64,000 nt of DNA. Origin: Rhyzopertha dominica (taxonomy: Eukaryota > Arthropoda > Insecta > Coleoptera > Bostrichidae). The position numbers and the translations under genes are program-made. The notes under the pieces are model-generated. The model did not search any database and was not told the origin of the DNA. It was given only the letters and a program-made list of their open reading frames with translations. The DNA is taken from assembly GCA_025024175.1 (NCBI GenBank), contig QCXZ01000137.1, positions 16,058,001-16,122,000 on the forward strand. The letters are read 5' to 3'. Positions within the stretch are counted from its first letter, which is position 1. Every line of letters starts with the position of its first letter. Of this stretch, positions 24,977 through 37,420 are shown one piece after another.

Positions 24977-25570
24977 CATATACAGTGTGTCAAGAAAAAA
25001 TGGTCGCCCTCTATAATTTCTAAATTCTTTCTTCTGAAATAATAAAATAGATATAGATTCATATTTCAGTTAGTCTTTGTTTCCGTAGTAGTGTTACCAA
25101 CTACACACAGCAAGTATTTTTAAATTATGAAAATCCATTTCAAAGTGTTAAAAAGGTGTCGTCAATTGTCTGAATGAATAGAAGCACAGTGAACAATCAA
25201 TTCTTTAGATGACAAAAAAAGTTTAGGTTAAGCAAAACTTTAATTATGCATTTAACTGAAACTAAATCAAGTGTAGAAACAACGATAACTAGAGCAACTT
25301 AAGGACAATAACTTAAGCAATCATCACTACTGCAAATGTTCAAAATATTGTCTATTATGTACTTGACACAGAGACCCTTCTCAACGTTGCTTCTACAACA
25401 TTAGTTATAGTAACTATTACCCCAAACAAAAAAAAATATAACAGTGTCAAGTCTGGTGACCTCGGTAGGTAACCGACTTCATCACTTGTACCAATCATTT
25501 AGATAATTTGCTACAATTATGTGATGGAGCGCCATCCTGCTGAAAGTATGTGTCTTATGACATTGGGCCG
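24977..25570 (-). mobile_element. Tc1/mariner-type transposase remnant
   Basis: The minus strand at about 25560-25520 reads YFQQDGAPSH, the block around the second catalytic Asp of insect mariner-like transposases. Broken pieces of the following blocks then run to about 25380 (LTLLYFFLFG and VVEATLRRVS). The right boundary on the minus strand carries tatacagtgtgtcaagaaaa (about 24990-25005, plus strand), a plausible terminal inverted repeat. The other end was not found. Confidence 0.6.
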
Positions 25571-26389
25571 CAATCTTTTTAAAAATTTATATTTTTATTT
25601 GTAAAAATCCTAAAACGCACTGGGCATTTAAAGCCCTATCAGATATTAATTGTTCAACAGTGTGGGTACTAACAATACTCAGCATAAATAATTATGCAGC
25701 CTTAACAAACGGACACCTTCAATAGCTCCAGCATTTTGTTATTTTCATTAAAAAGTCTTCAGTTAGTAAACTTTTACTCATCTGCGATATTTAAAAAGTT
25801 AATTTTAATAACACAGTTCTCTAACGTAATCGTTTTGGAATAAGTGTTGGATTAATTTAGATGTCATTTATAACTAAGCTTCTTGGGTAATTCCTTGTCT
25901 TCTCTTTATTCACTAACATGTTATGCTCTATTTCTCCAAGTGGAGATTAGTAGAAGTATATGCCAGTTCAGTCTTTTCATTGGCAAGATCTAATTGCCCA
26001 TTGTTAAATGGAACCCTTCAGAACTGTTAATCAATTTTAATTAAAAAAAAATTCTAGCTTTTTCCATAAAATTCTTGATAAAGATAGCAAATGGCAGTCG
26101 TCTTTTTAGAGTAATCTCCAAAAACAAGAAAAAAATTAGCTTTTTCGTTTTTCATATAATGTGCGGCCGTGGCTTATTCTTTTTTTTAACGAACATAAAC
26201 AATAAAGCTCTTCAAAATGCATTATCAATTGTTTATTTAGCCCAAATATTCTTTTGTTTTATCGAAACTAGTGATGGGTTATTGTGTTATTTATTAAATC
26301 CAATGAAATGCAGTGTTCTATTAAAAAAATAACTTAGTAGCCACTATCAAAGGAACAAAGAATGTCATGAAGGAGTGTTGGAAACTGAA

Positions 26390-26500
26390 GTATGAGTTTT
26401 TATACCATCATCCCGTGACTATCACTGAAACAAGTCTTTTAGGCATTTTTCATTGGTGCTACCCGCTGCAACCGAAGGGGTCTAGCCCTATACCTCTTAT
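26390..26500. mobile_element. Degenerate MITE relative
   Basis: The centre (tcttttaggcatttttcattggtgct) resembles the middle of the palindromic element at 7203-7378, and ggggtctagcc resembles its right arm. It is too decayed to define the ends. Confidence 0.45.
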
Positions 26501-26634
26501 TAGTAATTACTTTAGACAATAGCAATTCTGCTGTTTTTTTAATTAAACTGAAAGTCAAGTAAAACATGAACATGTATTTAAACCACACAAATATACAGCA
26601 AAGTACAAAAATATATATTTTATATCCGACTAGG

Positions 26635-26888
26635 TTACGTAACGATATTCACATAACACTTGCTGAATTTTTCACAGGCTTCTTTTGAATAAACTGGTTC
26701 ATGGTTGTGCTGCAAGGGACCAAGTTGTAAATTGCGTCCGTAAGTTGAAACCCTGGCTTTGCACACCTTTTTGACATGAAGCAGACATCTCCATCTTGTT
26801 TTTCCAGATACTTTCTTTTCAAACAAAAACGAGTAGCCTTCGTACACTAACACTGGACGACTCTTACCGGCGTAAAAGTAAACCACAC
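26635..26888 (-). CDS. mod(mdg4): mod(mdg4)-like alternative 3' exon V5 (FLYWCH)
   Basis: A single terminal exon with acceptor tatatgtgtag and phase-1 entry (GGT). It adds 84 residues and ends in TAA. This is the clearest FLYWCH finger of the set: YAGKSRPVLVYEGYSFLFEK, then TRWRCLLHVKKVCKARV and HNHEP, giving the F/L-Y-W-C...C...H.H order. It joins to the common BTB-linker part exactly as the other modules do, giving an isoform of about 337 residues. Confidence 0.85.
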
Positions 26889-28344
26889 CTACACATATAC
26901 ATGCAATCAGTACACTGTTAAATTCAAATTACCAATTTTCTTAAATAAAAGGTTATATGGGCATCTCATAGGAATTAATTAACAAAGTGATGTGCAATAA
27001 AGCGAATCAGTTTCTCTGGTACTATTATGTACATATCAAGGACATAAATTTTCTCATGTATAGAAGTTTGGATAATGATGAACACTACTAATTGTGATTT
27101 AGTCATTATATCTACGATTAGAGAACATCAAACTACTAACTGAAAATCTTTCTTGATATATGTTTTTGATGTTATAAGTATTTATTTGTAGTTATAAGAA
27201 AAAATAAAAGATGTGGCAAAAGAACCTCCCAATTTTCTGTAAGTCCTTGTGAGCTTATGAAGAACAAGGAGATCACAGAAAGGCAGGTTAAGCTCGACAG
27301 GTACAGTAGATTGGGAAGTTTGTCTTAGCCAAAATTGTGTTGATCAAAGAGCTAACACCCTAAAAACCTACTTTACACAAAACTGTTCCATCATCAGTGC
27401 AACAAGCATTGCGTTCAGAGTCAAGGTATCATGCCCAGCGTGATCTCTGGATTTAAGTCCCAGAATTTTAAAATACACTTATGATAGTGTATTCAATAAT
27501 GGAAATCACCTATGGATTGTCTATTTAAAACAATGTAAATTTAAATATCCAATGTTTCCTAGTAGAAATAAAATAAATCTTTTTAATTAAAATGGTATTT
27601 TTTTAATAAGCTTTAAAATTAGGAATGTTATTTTGCAGCACCCTGTATTTAATATTTTCTATGTACTCACTTGAACACTAAATTTCGAAGTTCTGTTCAA
27701 CTGGTCCTCCACTTGAATTTATTATAGACAAGCACCGTTTGTAAAAAAATCTTTTTCTTAAAAAAAATGCTAACAATCTTGTTTACTGTTTGTGATTGGC
27801 TAAATTATTCATAAAGGACAAAAGCAGTGCTAGACAAACCGGTAACCAACTTTCACAATAATCTGCAATTTATATGGCTGTGTATTTGTGTTCCTTTCTG
27901 TAATTTATGTTGTCAACTGTAAGCAATTGCTGTATCATCTGCAATTTAATCATTTTACAGTTTGACGATTCCACGGTCAGAATTCAGAAGACTTGCTAAT
28001 TCACTTTTAAATAAGTAACTTATATTAAACACCAACCAAAAGTAGCATGTGTAGCATATGACATTTTTGACTTTACTGAAGATGCCACATAATGGNTTTG
28101 CAAAATTCCTTCTAGCATGTGTTAAATGTTTGTGACGTTATCTTTGAACACGATTTAAAATGGCTAAATCGTAAAAGCTGTGTGGAAAAAAAAAACATCT
28201 CTAAGTACCATAGCTGTAGATTAAAAGAATTGTACACATATATATTTTTATTAATTTGTAGGTACTACGCTGTAACAATATTAGTTTGCAGAGTGTTTCT
28301 ATTTTGCACTTACGGATGTTGCAAAGAACAAAAATGCTTATTAC
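26889..28344. other. Intronic DNA upstream of V5
   Basis: AT-rich with no recognised gene or repeat. A stretch at 27230-27460 is GC-richer but has no open frame worth naming. Confidence 0.35.
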
Positions 28345-28419
28345 CTTCCTCTTCAGCATAATTTGAACAAAATGTCCCATTTTCAATTTCCTCATAGGGT
28401 ATTCCACTTACATTTGGTC
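28345..28419 (-). CDS. mod(mdg4): Candidate 75-nt symmetric cassette exon
   Basis: Bounded by an acceptor (accctatctcaatag) and a donor (GAGGAAG/gtaataag). Entry and exit are both phase 1, so it can be inserted between the linker exon and any downstream FLYWCH exon without changing frame. It would encode about 25 acidic residues (YEEIENGT and YAEEE are visible). It is predicted only from splice signals, phase and composition, and it lies 1.5 kb upstream of V5. Confidence 0.4.
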
Positions 28420-30112
28420 CTATTGAGATAGGGTTTTCGCAAATGCAAACACTTTTTGGGGTATAATCAGGAGAAATAAAAAGATACTGTAATTTTTTGT
28501 ATTTTCTGGGTTATAGTCCAAAAACAGAATCTGCTTATTGTCGTTGCCGTCTATAGCAACTACGAGTTTGATTTTATCAAAATCATTATGGTAAACCTGT
28601 AAATTTTCGTAATAGAATACAATGGCATGCTCCAATTTTCAAAGAAAGTGTTTATTTCTGGTATACTGATTAAAGTTTCCTTTTATTAGAGGGCTATAAA
28701 AAAATTGAAAAGAGCTATATTGTGGGTTTAATAAGTAAATATTAAATATTTCCAAATGCCAAAAGGTAAATGAATTTGTACGAAGTTAAAACAAATGGTA
28801 GTGAATACCTTTTTGAAGGCAGCTTTCTAATACAGATTATCCAAAATAATTTCATGTTCCTATGAAAGAGGGCATGTAGAAAAATGCCGAAATCAGAAAA
28901 ACCTACAAAAACTACATTACAGATGGATAGATGAAGAATCAAGAGTTACTCAAGGAAATCTACAGATGACAGGACCAAGGATAATTGCTGAAATTCATAA
29001 ACTGACAATTGGTGTAAGGACTGTTCGATGAAGATTAGTTGAAGTGAAATTCTACACTAGACATCAAGCTAAGAAACCGTTCGTTTCGAAAGAAACTGTC
29101 ATGCCAGGCTCAAATTTGCTCATCAAAAAAAAATTATATAAATTTGGTTGTACATTTAAAACAAAACAAAACCAACAGAACAAGCTTTTTTTGAAATGGT
29201 TGCTACACTTTTGTCTGATAGTGTAATAGATATTTAAAACACACTAAAAAGCTGTTTGCAATTTATAGTGCATAATATGTTGTATGGGGTAATAGTTTTT
29301 CACTTACCAGATAGTTATTTTGAAAAGAAAACCACTCACTTTGATGATCGATTTGTTTATTTTTTCTGTTTCTCCAAGCAATATTATATTTGTCAACTGG
29401 TTTCCTTTAAGTCATAAATCATATCATTAATTGACAAGCTCCAGCGAGCCCAAAACATTTTTAAAACACTGAGTAAGTATTATTTTGTCCACTCTTGTTT
29501 GACACTCAAGATTTAGGTATGCAAGGTTTGTTTTATGACTTACAGGAAATCAGAATATTCTCTATAGCAGATCACAGCATGATGTTTTGTAATGAAATAT
29601 ACTGCTGCAACATTCTTACTTATTACTCCTAAGATAAATGTAGCAAAGTATGCATGTTTTGAAGGAAAAAATACTCTAATATTTGATTAGATCAAGGCCA
29701 AAAACATTGGTGAACATTTCTTTTAAAAATCACCTCTGAACATATTTTTTGAAAGCAAAATCATACCTGTTATAAATTTCAGTTTTAGACTATAACTAAA
29801 ACACTAGAAAAAAATTAAAATCTCAACTTCTCTGAATTATATATGCTCAAAAAAATGTTTAATATTTACCAAAACCCCATTTTGATAGAACAAACCATAA
29901 GTGCGCTACCTTATAACACTCCCTATACAGCCAGGAATATATATTTCTATATAGGGAATAAGTCATTAAATTTTTCGGGACAAAAAATGTTTTAGTAATT
30001 AAAAAACTTTATTTTAAAATATGAATGACAACATCAAATTACCTATAATGATAAAATATGAACAATGTCTAAGTTCTAGCTATGAACATAAAACACAGCA
30101 CAAAATTGTGAA
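28420..30112. other. Intronic DNA between V4 and the cassette exon
   Basis: A 71-codon minus-strand frame (28635-28420) is open and protein-like (DKIKLVVAIDGNDNKQILFL), but it has no FLYWCH signature and no suitable acceptor. It is left unassigned. The remainder is AT-rich. Confidence 0.3.
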
Positions 30113-30372
30113 TTATGAGGACTTAATTAGCTTCTTATACAGTACTTTGCCTTTTGCTTCTTGAGAGCTGATGTATTTATTTGGAGGCTTATGGCTGTGG
30201 GTGCCCTGCCTGCGTTTAATTTTACCGTTCTTGACATAACACTTAGCGGCGCAGCTTTTGTTAAAGGCACAACCCCACAAATTCTCGTTGTTAAGTACCT
30301 CACGGAATCCATAAATGTGTTGATTCAAAACCAAATACTTCGTGTTGTCGGCAATAATGAACTTATAGGGTC
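30113..30372 (-). CDS. mod(mdg4): mod(mdg4)-like alternative 3' exon V4 (FLYWCH)
   Basis: A single terminal exon with acceptor agtttcttttcag and phase-1 entry (GGA). It adds 86 residues and ends in TAA. FLYWCH pattern: YKFIIADNTKYLVL, IYGFREV, LWGCAFNKSCAAKC and HSHKP. The C-terminus is lysine-rich (GKVLYKKLIKSS). It is slightly more divergent than V5 but keeps the W-C, C and H.H positions. Confidence 0.8.
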
Positions 30373-33324
30373 CTGAAAAGAAACTGTATATTTATAAACG
30401 CTAAATAATTGGACAGTATTCTTACTTCGTCTACAGTTGTATTCTTATGTGTAGTAGAATGAAGCAAAACCACCAGTAAGTTAAAATCACACAAAAACAT
30501 TTAGTTAAGCTGGAGGGCCCGCTTAGTACACTTTTAATAATATTATGAACAATAAAATGGCTTCTGGAATTCCAGAAAACATAACAAAATAAAAATAATG
30601 ACTTATAGAGTTGTGACATATAAAATTGGTACTACAAATAAATACATACTTAGGGAATAGTCATTACGTCTTCCTTATACCCTTTATTGTAAAAGCCTAT
30701 TCTGCATCAAGAAGAATAGTGAATTGCATACTATTTATGTGAGATAAACTCATTCGATGCATAAATTTTGATCTACTTTTCTATATCTAGTAAGATAAGG
30801 GTTTACTGATCCCATATACCTATAAAACCTGTTCAGAACATTATCCAGCGCATGCTTGGGAGGCCTCTGGTACAAGTTTAATGAGATAAGAATGATTACA
30901 TGCTTTTCATGTACTTGTGCATGTTTTAAACACTGGTATTGAACTTTTGATAAAGACATAATCTATAATTATCATTAAAAAATTAAATATGAATTCCTTA
31001 CACATAAAACACAATAAGTTTCTATAATATGCTGCCCCCTAAAATATCTACATTCAGTATTATAATTGAAAAGGAACCTTGATGTTCTACACAATTTTGC
31101 AAAATACATTTGGTGATGTTTTAGTTATTGTAGTGGTAACTTGAATCTGGCAATTTCTTGTTATTTTGGCCACTGTCAGATAACTGATCAGCAACTGAAT
31201 GTCACGTCACAATTGCATTCTTCAGTTTTCATTTCTCACAAAGTTTGAGGCTTGTAGGATTCAGGATGTGTCAGTATATTGCTCACTGACAAAGATATGT
31301 GTTATATTGTATAAATTGTGAAAGTTTGCAAAAAAGCTGTTGTTTTAGGAATAATTTTTTAATAGTAATTATATTTATTAAAACAGTTAATTTTTCTTTG
31401 AAAAGTGGATAAGAGCGATAAAGAAATGTTTTTGATGCAATATCATTTAAAACATGGATTTGTAACAAATAGTTGAGAGCTGTTTGGGATAAAAAATGCA
31501 AAATACGAAAAGGAAATGCTTACACTGAATCATTATTGCAAAGAACCACTACAAAAGTATTAATTTGACAACCTTTTTATTATTTGAAGTTTACAAAAGA
31601 CTTTGAAAGTGAGCAACTGAGCAAATCATTCGAATAAATGCAATACTTTTAAAGCTATGTCTAAAAAACTCTATACATATTATGGCTTGAAAAACCGACA
31701 AGAATTTAGATATTTCAATTGGATATTATTGTTTTTACTCACACATTTGTGTCTGTTTATCTCATTTTTTATTTATTTTTCATTCTGCTCGTTTATTTAA
31801 CATTTATGTTTCTTGTTCATATTTTTGTTGTGCTTTTAATGTTTTTAATTTTGTAATTATTATTCATATGTAACGATCTTGTATTAATCATCTCCAGATA
31901 GTATTCTATAACAAACATTGATGCAAATCAGAGATGATATGGTTCTCTAGTTATTTATTTAATGTTAGGCAGATTTCACTATGTAAGGATGAATCCGGGT
32001 ATTTCTCTGTTGTTGCTCTTTTCACTTAGGCAGGGACCTCTAAATTTGTTATAATAAATTCTTTTGTGTTTCAGTGTGTCAAAATTCCCAATCTGGTTTT
32101 CCACAACAGTGCCACAACCTACCTTACAGATAGCCATGCTGAGTATAATTTGGCAACACTGCTGTCCTCTGACAAAAAACCAGACGATCATACACAAGCT
32201 TTAAGCTTTACTTGTAACCCTTGTATGGCATTGAAATAGATCGNATAATGGTAAATAATGTTACAGTGATCCTGTTAAGTGCAAGTAATGCTCTTGTCAG
32301 GAAAATTGTGAAATACCAAAGCTTATCTAAACAGATGTTATGCAACTCGAAGCAGTTTGCACACTGTCCCCAGTCCCTAGTCCCTTCGAACAGACTGGCA
32401 TTGGCGAGTGACCATTGTATTGGCTAGAAGTGCACCGCAGATCACAGCTTATTCAAATGCCAGCTTTGCAACTGGAAGGAAAATTAAGGTTGCCTCACAG
32501 GAGACAAACACCTAACTGCAGTGGTCGGAGCAGGACGGCAGATGATTGCAAGCAAAAATAGACCTTACCTGTATTCGTCTGCATCCTATTCCGACCACTA
32601 AAGTTGCCAATGGCAGTCTAATGGGAAGAGACCGGGGGAATGCGAAATTTCGTATATGCAAACTCCTGCCAGTTGCATAGCTTGTATCTGAATAAGCTCC
32701 AGTAATTCACAACGATTTTCTGTAGTATAACATTATTTTCACTTAATAGGATTACTATGATATTACTTACTGTTAACATTATCTATTTCAATGCTCTACA
32801 AGCGTCTCGGGTAAACATTTTGAATGATATTCTGCTTTTTTATCAGAGAAAATAATGGTTTGTCAGCCCTTCAACAGTGTTGCCAAACAATCGCAATGAG
32901 AAGGTAGGTAAATTCATCACATCATACGGTCTTAACTAATAGCTAACTAGACCATCACGCCTATTTGAAGTAAATCAAAACTGACATGTGTAATAATAAT
33001 AATATTACATCATATTATATTTTCACTATATTTTTTATTGTATTATTCTTTTTGTGAAGTGTGCACATACACATTTTAATTTAGAACTGACCGCAAAAAA
33101 TATATTGAACAAAAAGCTTCAAATAAACAGTCTTTTATCTGTTCTGTTGTACATGCTTAATTAATAAAGAAGCTTTATCACTATTTTTTAATGAAAAATA
33201 TACAATATTTTTATTATTGTGGGTACTCTTCCTGTATTTATTCACATGAAAGACTGATTACAGCAAACGTTTATTAATGCTCAATAATTATCAATTATTA
33301 CAAGACATGATACTGAACGTCTCT
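30373..33324. other. Intronic DNA between V3 and V4
   Basis: Contains the foldback element 32448-32696. A plus-strand stretch near 32070-32230 (HNSATTYLTDSHAEYNLA) looks protein-like but is unassigned. One minus-strand acceptor near 30965 leads into only 17 open codons, so it is not counted as a FLYWCH exon. Confidence 0.3.
32448..32696. repeat. Foldback element, ~249 bp
   Basis: The ends are 29-bp imperfect inverted repeats (gcttattcaaatgcca... and its counterpart ending ...ctgaataagc). An inner pair also matches (gtggtcgg with ccgaccac). GC content is higher than the surroundings. No target duplication is obvious. Confidence 0.7.
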
Positions 33325-33899
33325 TCACATAGCAACATTATGAACTTCCGGCTTGATGGTCGGAGTTTCCTTGACTTTTATGGGATGCATTACACCTCGG
33401 CGCCACCTGTTCATCTTGTGCCGAATAATTTCATATGGTGTTTCTCGTGCCGCCAGTGGATACCTACAACAACAAAATAAGCAAATATGTTTTTGGAAAT
33501 CAATGAAACAACCATACATTTCGCTCAATGTTGTGTAGATTTCTCTCGGAGCCAACCATGGATTTTTCACTGTTACCTCCTTCAGTTCACGCAGAAACAC
33601 TATCTTTTGTTCAGCAGCATAATCAGGTGGATGATTGTGAGGTTTATTAACCTTTATGTCTTGGATGGTACCATCACCTGGTATTACAGCTCTTGCATGG
33701 CAGCCAAGGCGTTTGTATTCCAGACAGCGCAGATAACTGTAATTAATTTTAAAAAATCAATGCAACTGGTAAAAATCAATTACTACAGAAACTCACGTCA
33801 TGGGTGGGTCTCCCTTCATTATGTTAACATGAAAAACGAATCCATCTACTATATACCGTGGCATGTCCATCTTTCTGGTTCTAACCCGTTTAAAAGTAT
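33325..33899 (-). CDS. mod(mdg4): mod(mdg4)-like alternative 3' module V3 (FLYWCH, three exons)
   Basis: Exons 33899-33797 (103 nt), 33736-33518 (219 nt) and 33463-33325 (139 nt), with introns of 60 and 54 bp. Phase-1 entry gives GAT; the internal junctions are both phase 2. It adds 153 residues. FLYWCH part: YIVDGFVFHVN, YLRCLEYKRLGCHARAV and HNHPPD. A C-terminal extension follows (VFLRELKEV...PREIYTTLSEMYP...PYEIIRHKMNRWRRG), which V1 and V2 share. The second donor, GAAAT/gtatgg, was chosen because it keeps the frame and matches the homologous junction in V2. Confidence 0.85.
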
Positions 33900-36591
33900 C
33901 TGCATTAAAAAAATTCAGTTGTAATTGTTATAATGTAATTTTAGTGTTTTATAATATAATCTATTCGGTAACAAATTCTTTCAAACCATAGCAATGACTA
34001 TGACCAGGTTTTCCACCACACTTTCCACCATAATGGAAATATAAAATATTATAAAAACAAAAACACGATAACGATGTTCCTAAGGTACATAGCAAAACTC
34101 ATTTGGCTTTAAATTGTAGGTTGCATAGTTTTGGGTGTTAGCGATTCACGATGTTCATTTCAATTTGGATTCAAGTAATAGTCATTTCGGAAACAGATAT
34201 TTTCAGTGAAATATCTTCTTACCTTCCTAACGATGAAGATCAACTTATGAAACACAAAACACTTTATATGTATGCTTCTCACAACTTTTTTATCATTAAT
34301 TAGTTTATCAATTTAGAGAATTAATGAATCAGCAACTTCAGTATATTGTAACATTTACTCCACATAATCATAGTTATTTAGCAAACACAGGTTAATTAAA
34401 ATAGACAAATACATTTTCATTAAGCTTATTATGGTAAAAAAATTATATTTGGGAAAAACAGGATTGATATTTTCTTGCATCTCTTTAGGATGATCTACAG
34501 AGTTTGTGATTTAGAAAATGAAAACCTTTAAATATAATCCTAGCATGAAAGAGCATATGATTCGATTCATGGAACCAGAATGGAGGTTGCATATGGCCGA
34601 CTACTGTTTCCGCTTTGGCAGTGGTGTAGGGCAGTATGTTTAAGACCATACCCTAAATTAATGAAGAATTATCAAGTCAATCACAGTACAACAGTGAAAT
34701 ACAAAATTAATTATCTAGATGGGTACATTATTTTGTGTTTTAGCGTAAACTACACCTATGCATATCATGCGATTTGTTGCTTGGTAACATAACAAATTTA
34801 ATATTAAATTTGAATTTGAATTTTTATTTATTGGTGTGAAGAAACAACCACAAGAGATGCAAATAAACTTTGAATATATATCCTCATTTGTATGTGCTTA
34901 AAGATGTGTGATGCTCCTTTCTGTCAGTTCTATATTCGGATAAACACTTTTACAGTATTATAGCGACCAGTAGATTAACAACTGAAGGTCAGCAAATGTA
35001 ATTAGGTGTTATTTATACTTCTGTAAGTTTTTACCAATAAAATGACGAAGTTATTATTGCAAGAAACAGAAACTATACAAAATATTCCTTCCAAGCAAGG
35101 ATTCTCTATAGGTGCTTGTCGCCAGATTAAAACGGAATACATCCCTCCTCTGCCTTTGAAACGGAAATCTAGCAGTATCAGGTATTTGCTTTCTGTTGCC
35201 ATTTTAACTTCACTTTAAACAACACCCACGACCAGTACAATCATTCAAAAGTCAGCTCTAAAAGAGAAACTAGTAATTCCCCAAGTATATTACTAAACAA
35301 ACATGTTCACCAAGGTGCAGTGTTCATGTTATTCAGTGGTCTACAGCAACGATGTTCACACCAGCGGAAGTGCACTGTATATGACAAATTTTTTTAAAAC
35401 AGACATGTGTATGGAACGGAAGTATGAAAGCTAACAAACAAAATGAGTTTACTTGTAAAGAACAATGTATCGTCGACTTCAGTTTACCATTACAGCACTA
35501 CCTTTTTACTTTTTCAGTTTAATGGCAAAAAACAGTTTCTGTAGAAGCTACAATCTTTTGGTAACTTTCAATATCCTGCACATTTAAACAAGGTATTTGC
35601 AAAGTATGTTTATGTTAATCTTTTATCACATCTTAATATTAAAAATGTGCAATCCAAAATAATAGGATGAAAGGCCGATTTGGACCAGGGTCCGAAAAAG
35701 TGAACAAAAAGCATTCTGGTCATCACCAAACTGCCGAAGTCCAAAAGATCGTTTTTTGATCATTTTGAACAAGTCAAAATGGGTATTGTACGTTTTGCAA
35801 TAGCTATCATTCTCGTAGTAACCAAAATGAGTTCAAACAATAAAAAATATAAGAAAACTGAAAAACTTATTTGTGAATGTAAGCGTATGTGAAACAAAGA
35901 AATTAACAATAAACACCTTTAATTATTTTTACAAGAACAGTTGTGCCTTTTTTGCTCAACATATACACTTACTGTCAATGCAGTACCTTTTGAAGTTAAT
36001 AGAGATGAAACCCTATTTCGATCCAGACGTCATTGCGGATGCAGTTCGAAGAGATATAAATGAAGGAACTGATGAATATGGAGGAAGAAATTGTTTTGCC
36101 GTCTTCACAGAAGATTTTACTGCCTTTACCTTATAAAATATTTTTTTTGAAACGTTCTGTTTAAAAAATGTTGCTGTGATCGTTGCTTTCAGCTACAAGC
36201 GTTTCTAGTTTCTACATAACACACTCCTTAACATCTACAGCAGCTCCGATTCCTAACTTTGCTATTTACTATTCATTCACCAAATTACACATTAATAGTT
36301 AACAGTTTCACTTTCTGGCAATTGTGAAATGTTCAGAATGCATTTTGACCTACAAAAAATGATCAAAAAGCGATATTTTGGACTTAAGTCGCTTTTTTCG
36401 GCCATTTCCCATAATCGATCATCGATCCTAAATCTAAAAGTACTAAAAAAAACTACCATTAGCTATTAATGTGTTTTATTGAACTAAATATTTAAATCTA
36501 TTATAGTGAGACAAACATAAAACCCCACAATAAAGTATTGTATGTTATATATTACAAAAAAATTGGAAATACAACATTATTAATTTTAATT
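33900..36591. other. Intronic DNA between V2 and V3
   Basis: Contains the inverted-repeat element 35738-36384. A short plus-strand frame (34542-34644, FMEPEWRLHMADYCFRFG) and a 66-codon minus frame (35202-35002) are protein-like but unassigned. No FLYWCH signature is present. Confidence 0.3.
35738..36384. mobile_element. Inverted-repeat element carrying an open frame
   Basis: Arms of about 43 bp (35738-35780 and 36342-36384), imperfectly inverted: both contain agtccaaaa.atcg, tttttgatca and gtcaaaat. Between them, on the plus strand, a frame ends at 36136 with a protein-like stretch (DPDVIADAVRRDINEGTDEY, then CFAVFTEDFTAFT). The family was not recognised. This may be a captured gene fragment or the element's own relic. 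The exact ends and any target duplication were not settled. Confidence 0.5.
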
Positions 36592-37131
36592 TCAAACTAT
36601 AACACTCTGCATTTTCGATAATTTAGCACGAAATCCTGCTCGCCATCTGTGCATTATTTTATAGGTATACTTATATGGGTACTCTTTTACAACACTTGGA
36701 AACCTAAAACGAACTTGTGTAACACAGATCTCTAAATGGATCGGTTATATCATACCGCAAGGCGACTGTTTCATACACATTTTTCAGTGAAGCGTGCTGC
36801 ATAAGGACAGTCACTGAAAGTTTTAGCTCTCTCAAAAACTCATCTCTGGCCTCTGCATTAGGATCAGGAGGATGGTTATGTTCTCTCGTCACCTTCAACT
36901 GACTGATGTCTGCGCCAATGGGCAGTATAGCTCTGGCTTTGCACACAGTTCTATGCACTTCAGCACATTGCAAGTATCTGCAGATTTAATACATCAGTCG
37001 ATCAAAAAATGGACTGCTGCTAGAATATTACCTTACGGATGCCGTAGCCACATCATTGTAGTAGCAAAATCCATTATGCACGAATGTGTTGCCTCGATGC
37101 AATCTCGGCCTTGTAACAAACGCACTTGGAT
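36592..37131 (-). CDS. mod(mdg4): mod(mdg4)-like alternative 3' module V2 (FLYWCH, three exons)
   Basis: Exons 37131-37032 (100 nt), 36977-36756 (222 nt) and 36703-36592 (112 nt), with introns of 54 and 52 bp. Phase-1 entry gives GAT, then phase-2 junctions as in V1 and V3. It adds 144 residues. FLYWCH part: FVHNGFCYYND, YLQCAEVHRTVCKARAI and HNHPPDP. Extension: FLRELKLSV, NVYETVALRFPS and YKIMHRWRAGFRAK. The 3' exon is short and is placed by the donor TTGCG/gtatga and by similarity to the homologous V3 exon; it ends at TGA 36592-36594. Confidence 0.85.
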
Positions 37132-37274
37132 CTGACAAAAAAAAAAGAAGGGAAGTGTCTGAATGTCATCAAGTGGTAACTCCAACATAATCAAATTTAT
37201 TATTTCTAATTTCAACAATATGTGGATTCGATGAAAAACTTCCGGTCCCTTAAAGAAAATAATCAAAATTGAGG

Positions 37275-37420
37275 GTATTATAATTTTATTGCTCTACATG
37301 ATCTCCCTGAAGTTCAATGCATTTCTTCAAGCAATGCTTCAGTGCCTTTATGTCATTCGTATAGGAGAATTCAGCAAACTATCCATAATAAGAATTAGTG
37401 CAACAATCACCGCTTGCCAG
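37275..37420 (-). mobile_element. Transposase C-terminal remnant
   Basis: The minus strand reads LKHCLKKCIELQGDHVEQ and then a stop, the usual C-terminal end of insect mariner-type transposases (W/LKKCIELQGDYVE). Farther upstream on the same strand (to about 37660) are further broken protein-like runs (FRMSDMDFLR) that may belong to another element. It is inactive. Confidence 0.55.

Larger units (their letters stand above)
24437..26634. other. Intronic DNA between V5 and V6
   Basis: Holds the transposase remnant at 24977-25570 and the MITE relative at about 26390-26500, listed separately. Nothing else is recognised. Confidence 0.4.

Noticed and set aside
28420..28635. Minus-strand 71-codon frame as a FLYWCH exon
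   Set aside because: It lacks the W-C, C and H.H positions and has no phase-1 acceptor at its start.
30750..30970. Possible eighth FLYWCH module near 30.9 kb
   Set aside because: An acceptor exists, but the phase-1 frame stops after about 17 codons and no C/H pattern follows.
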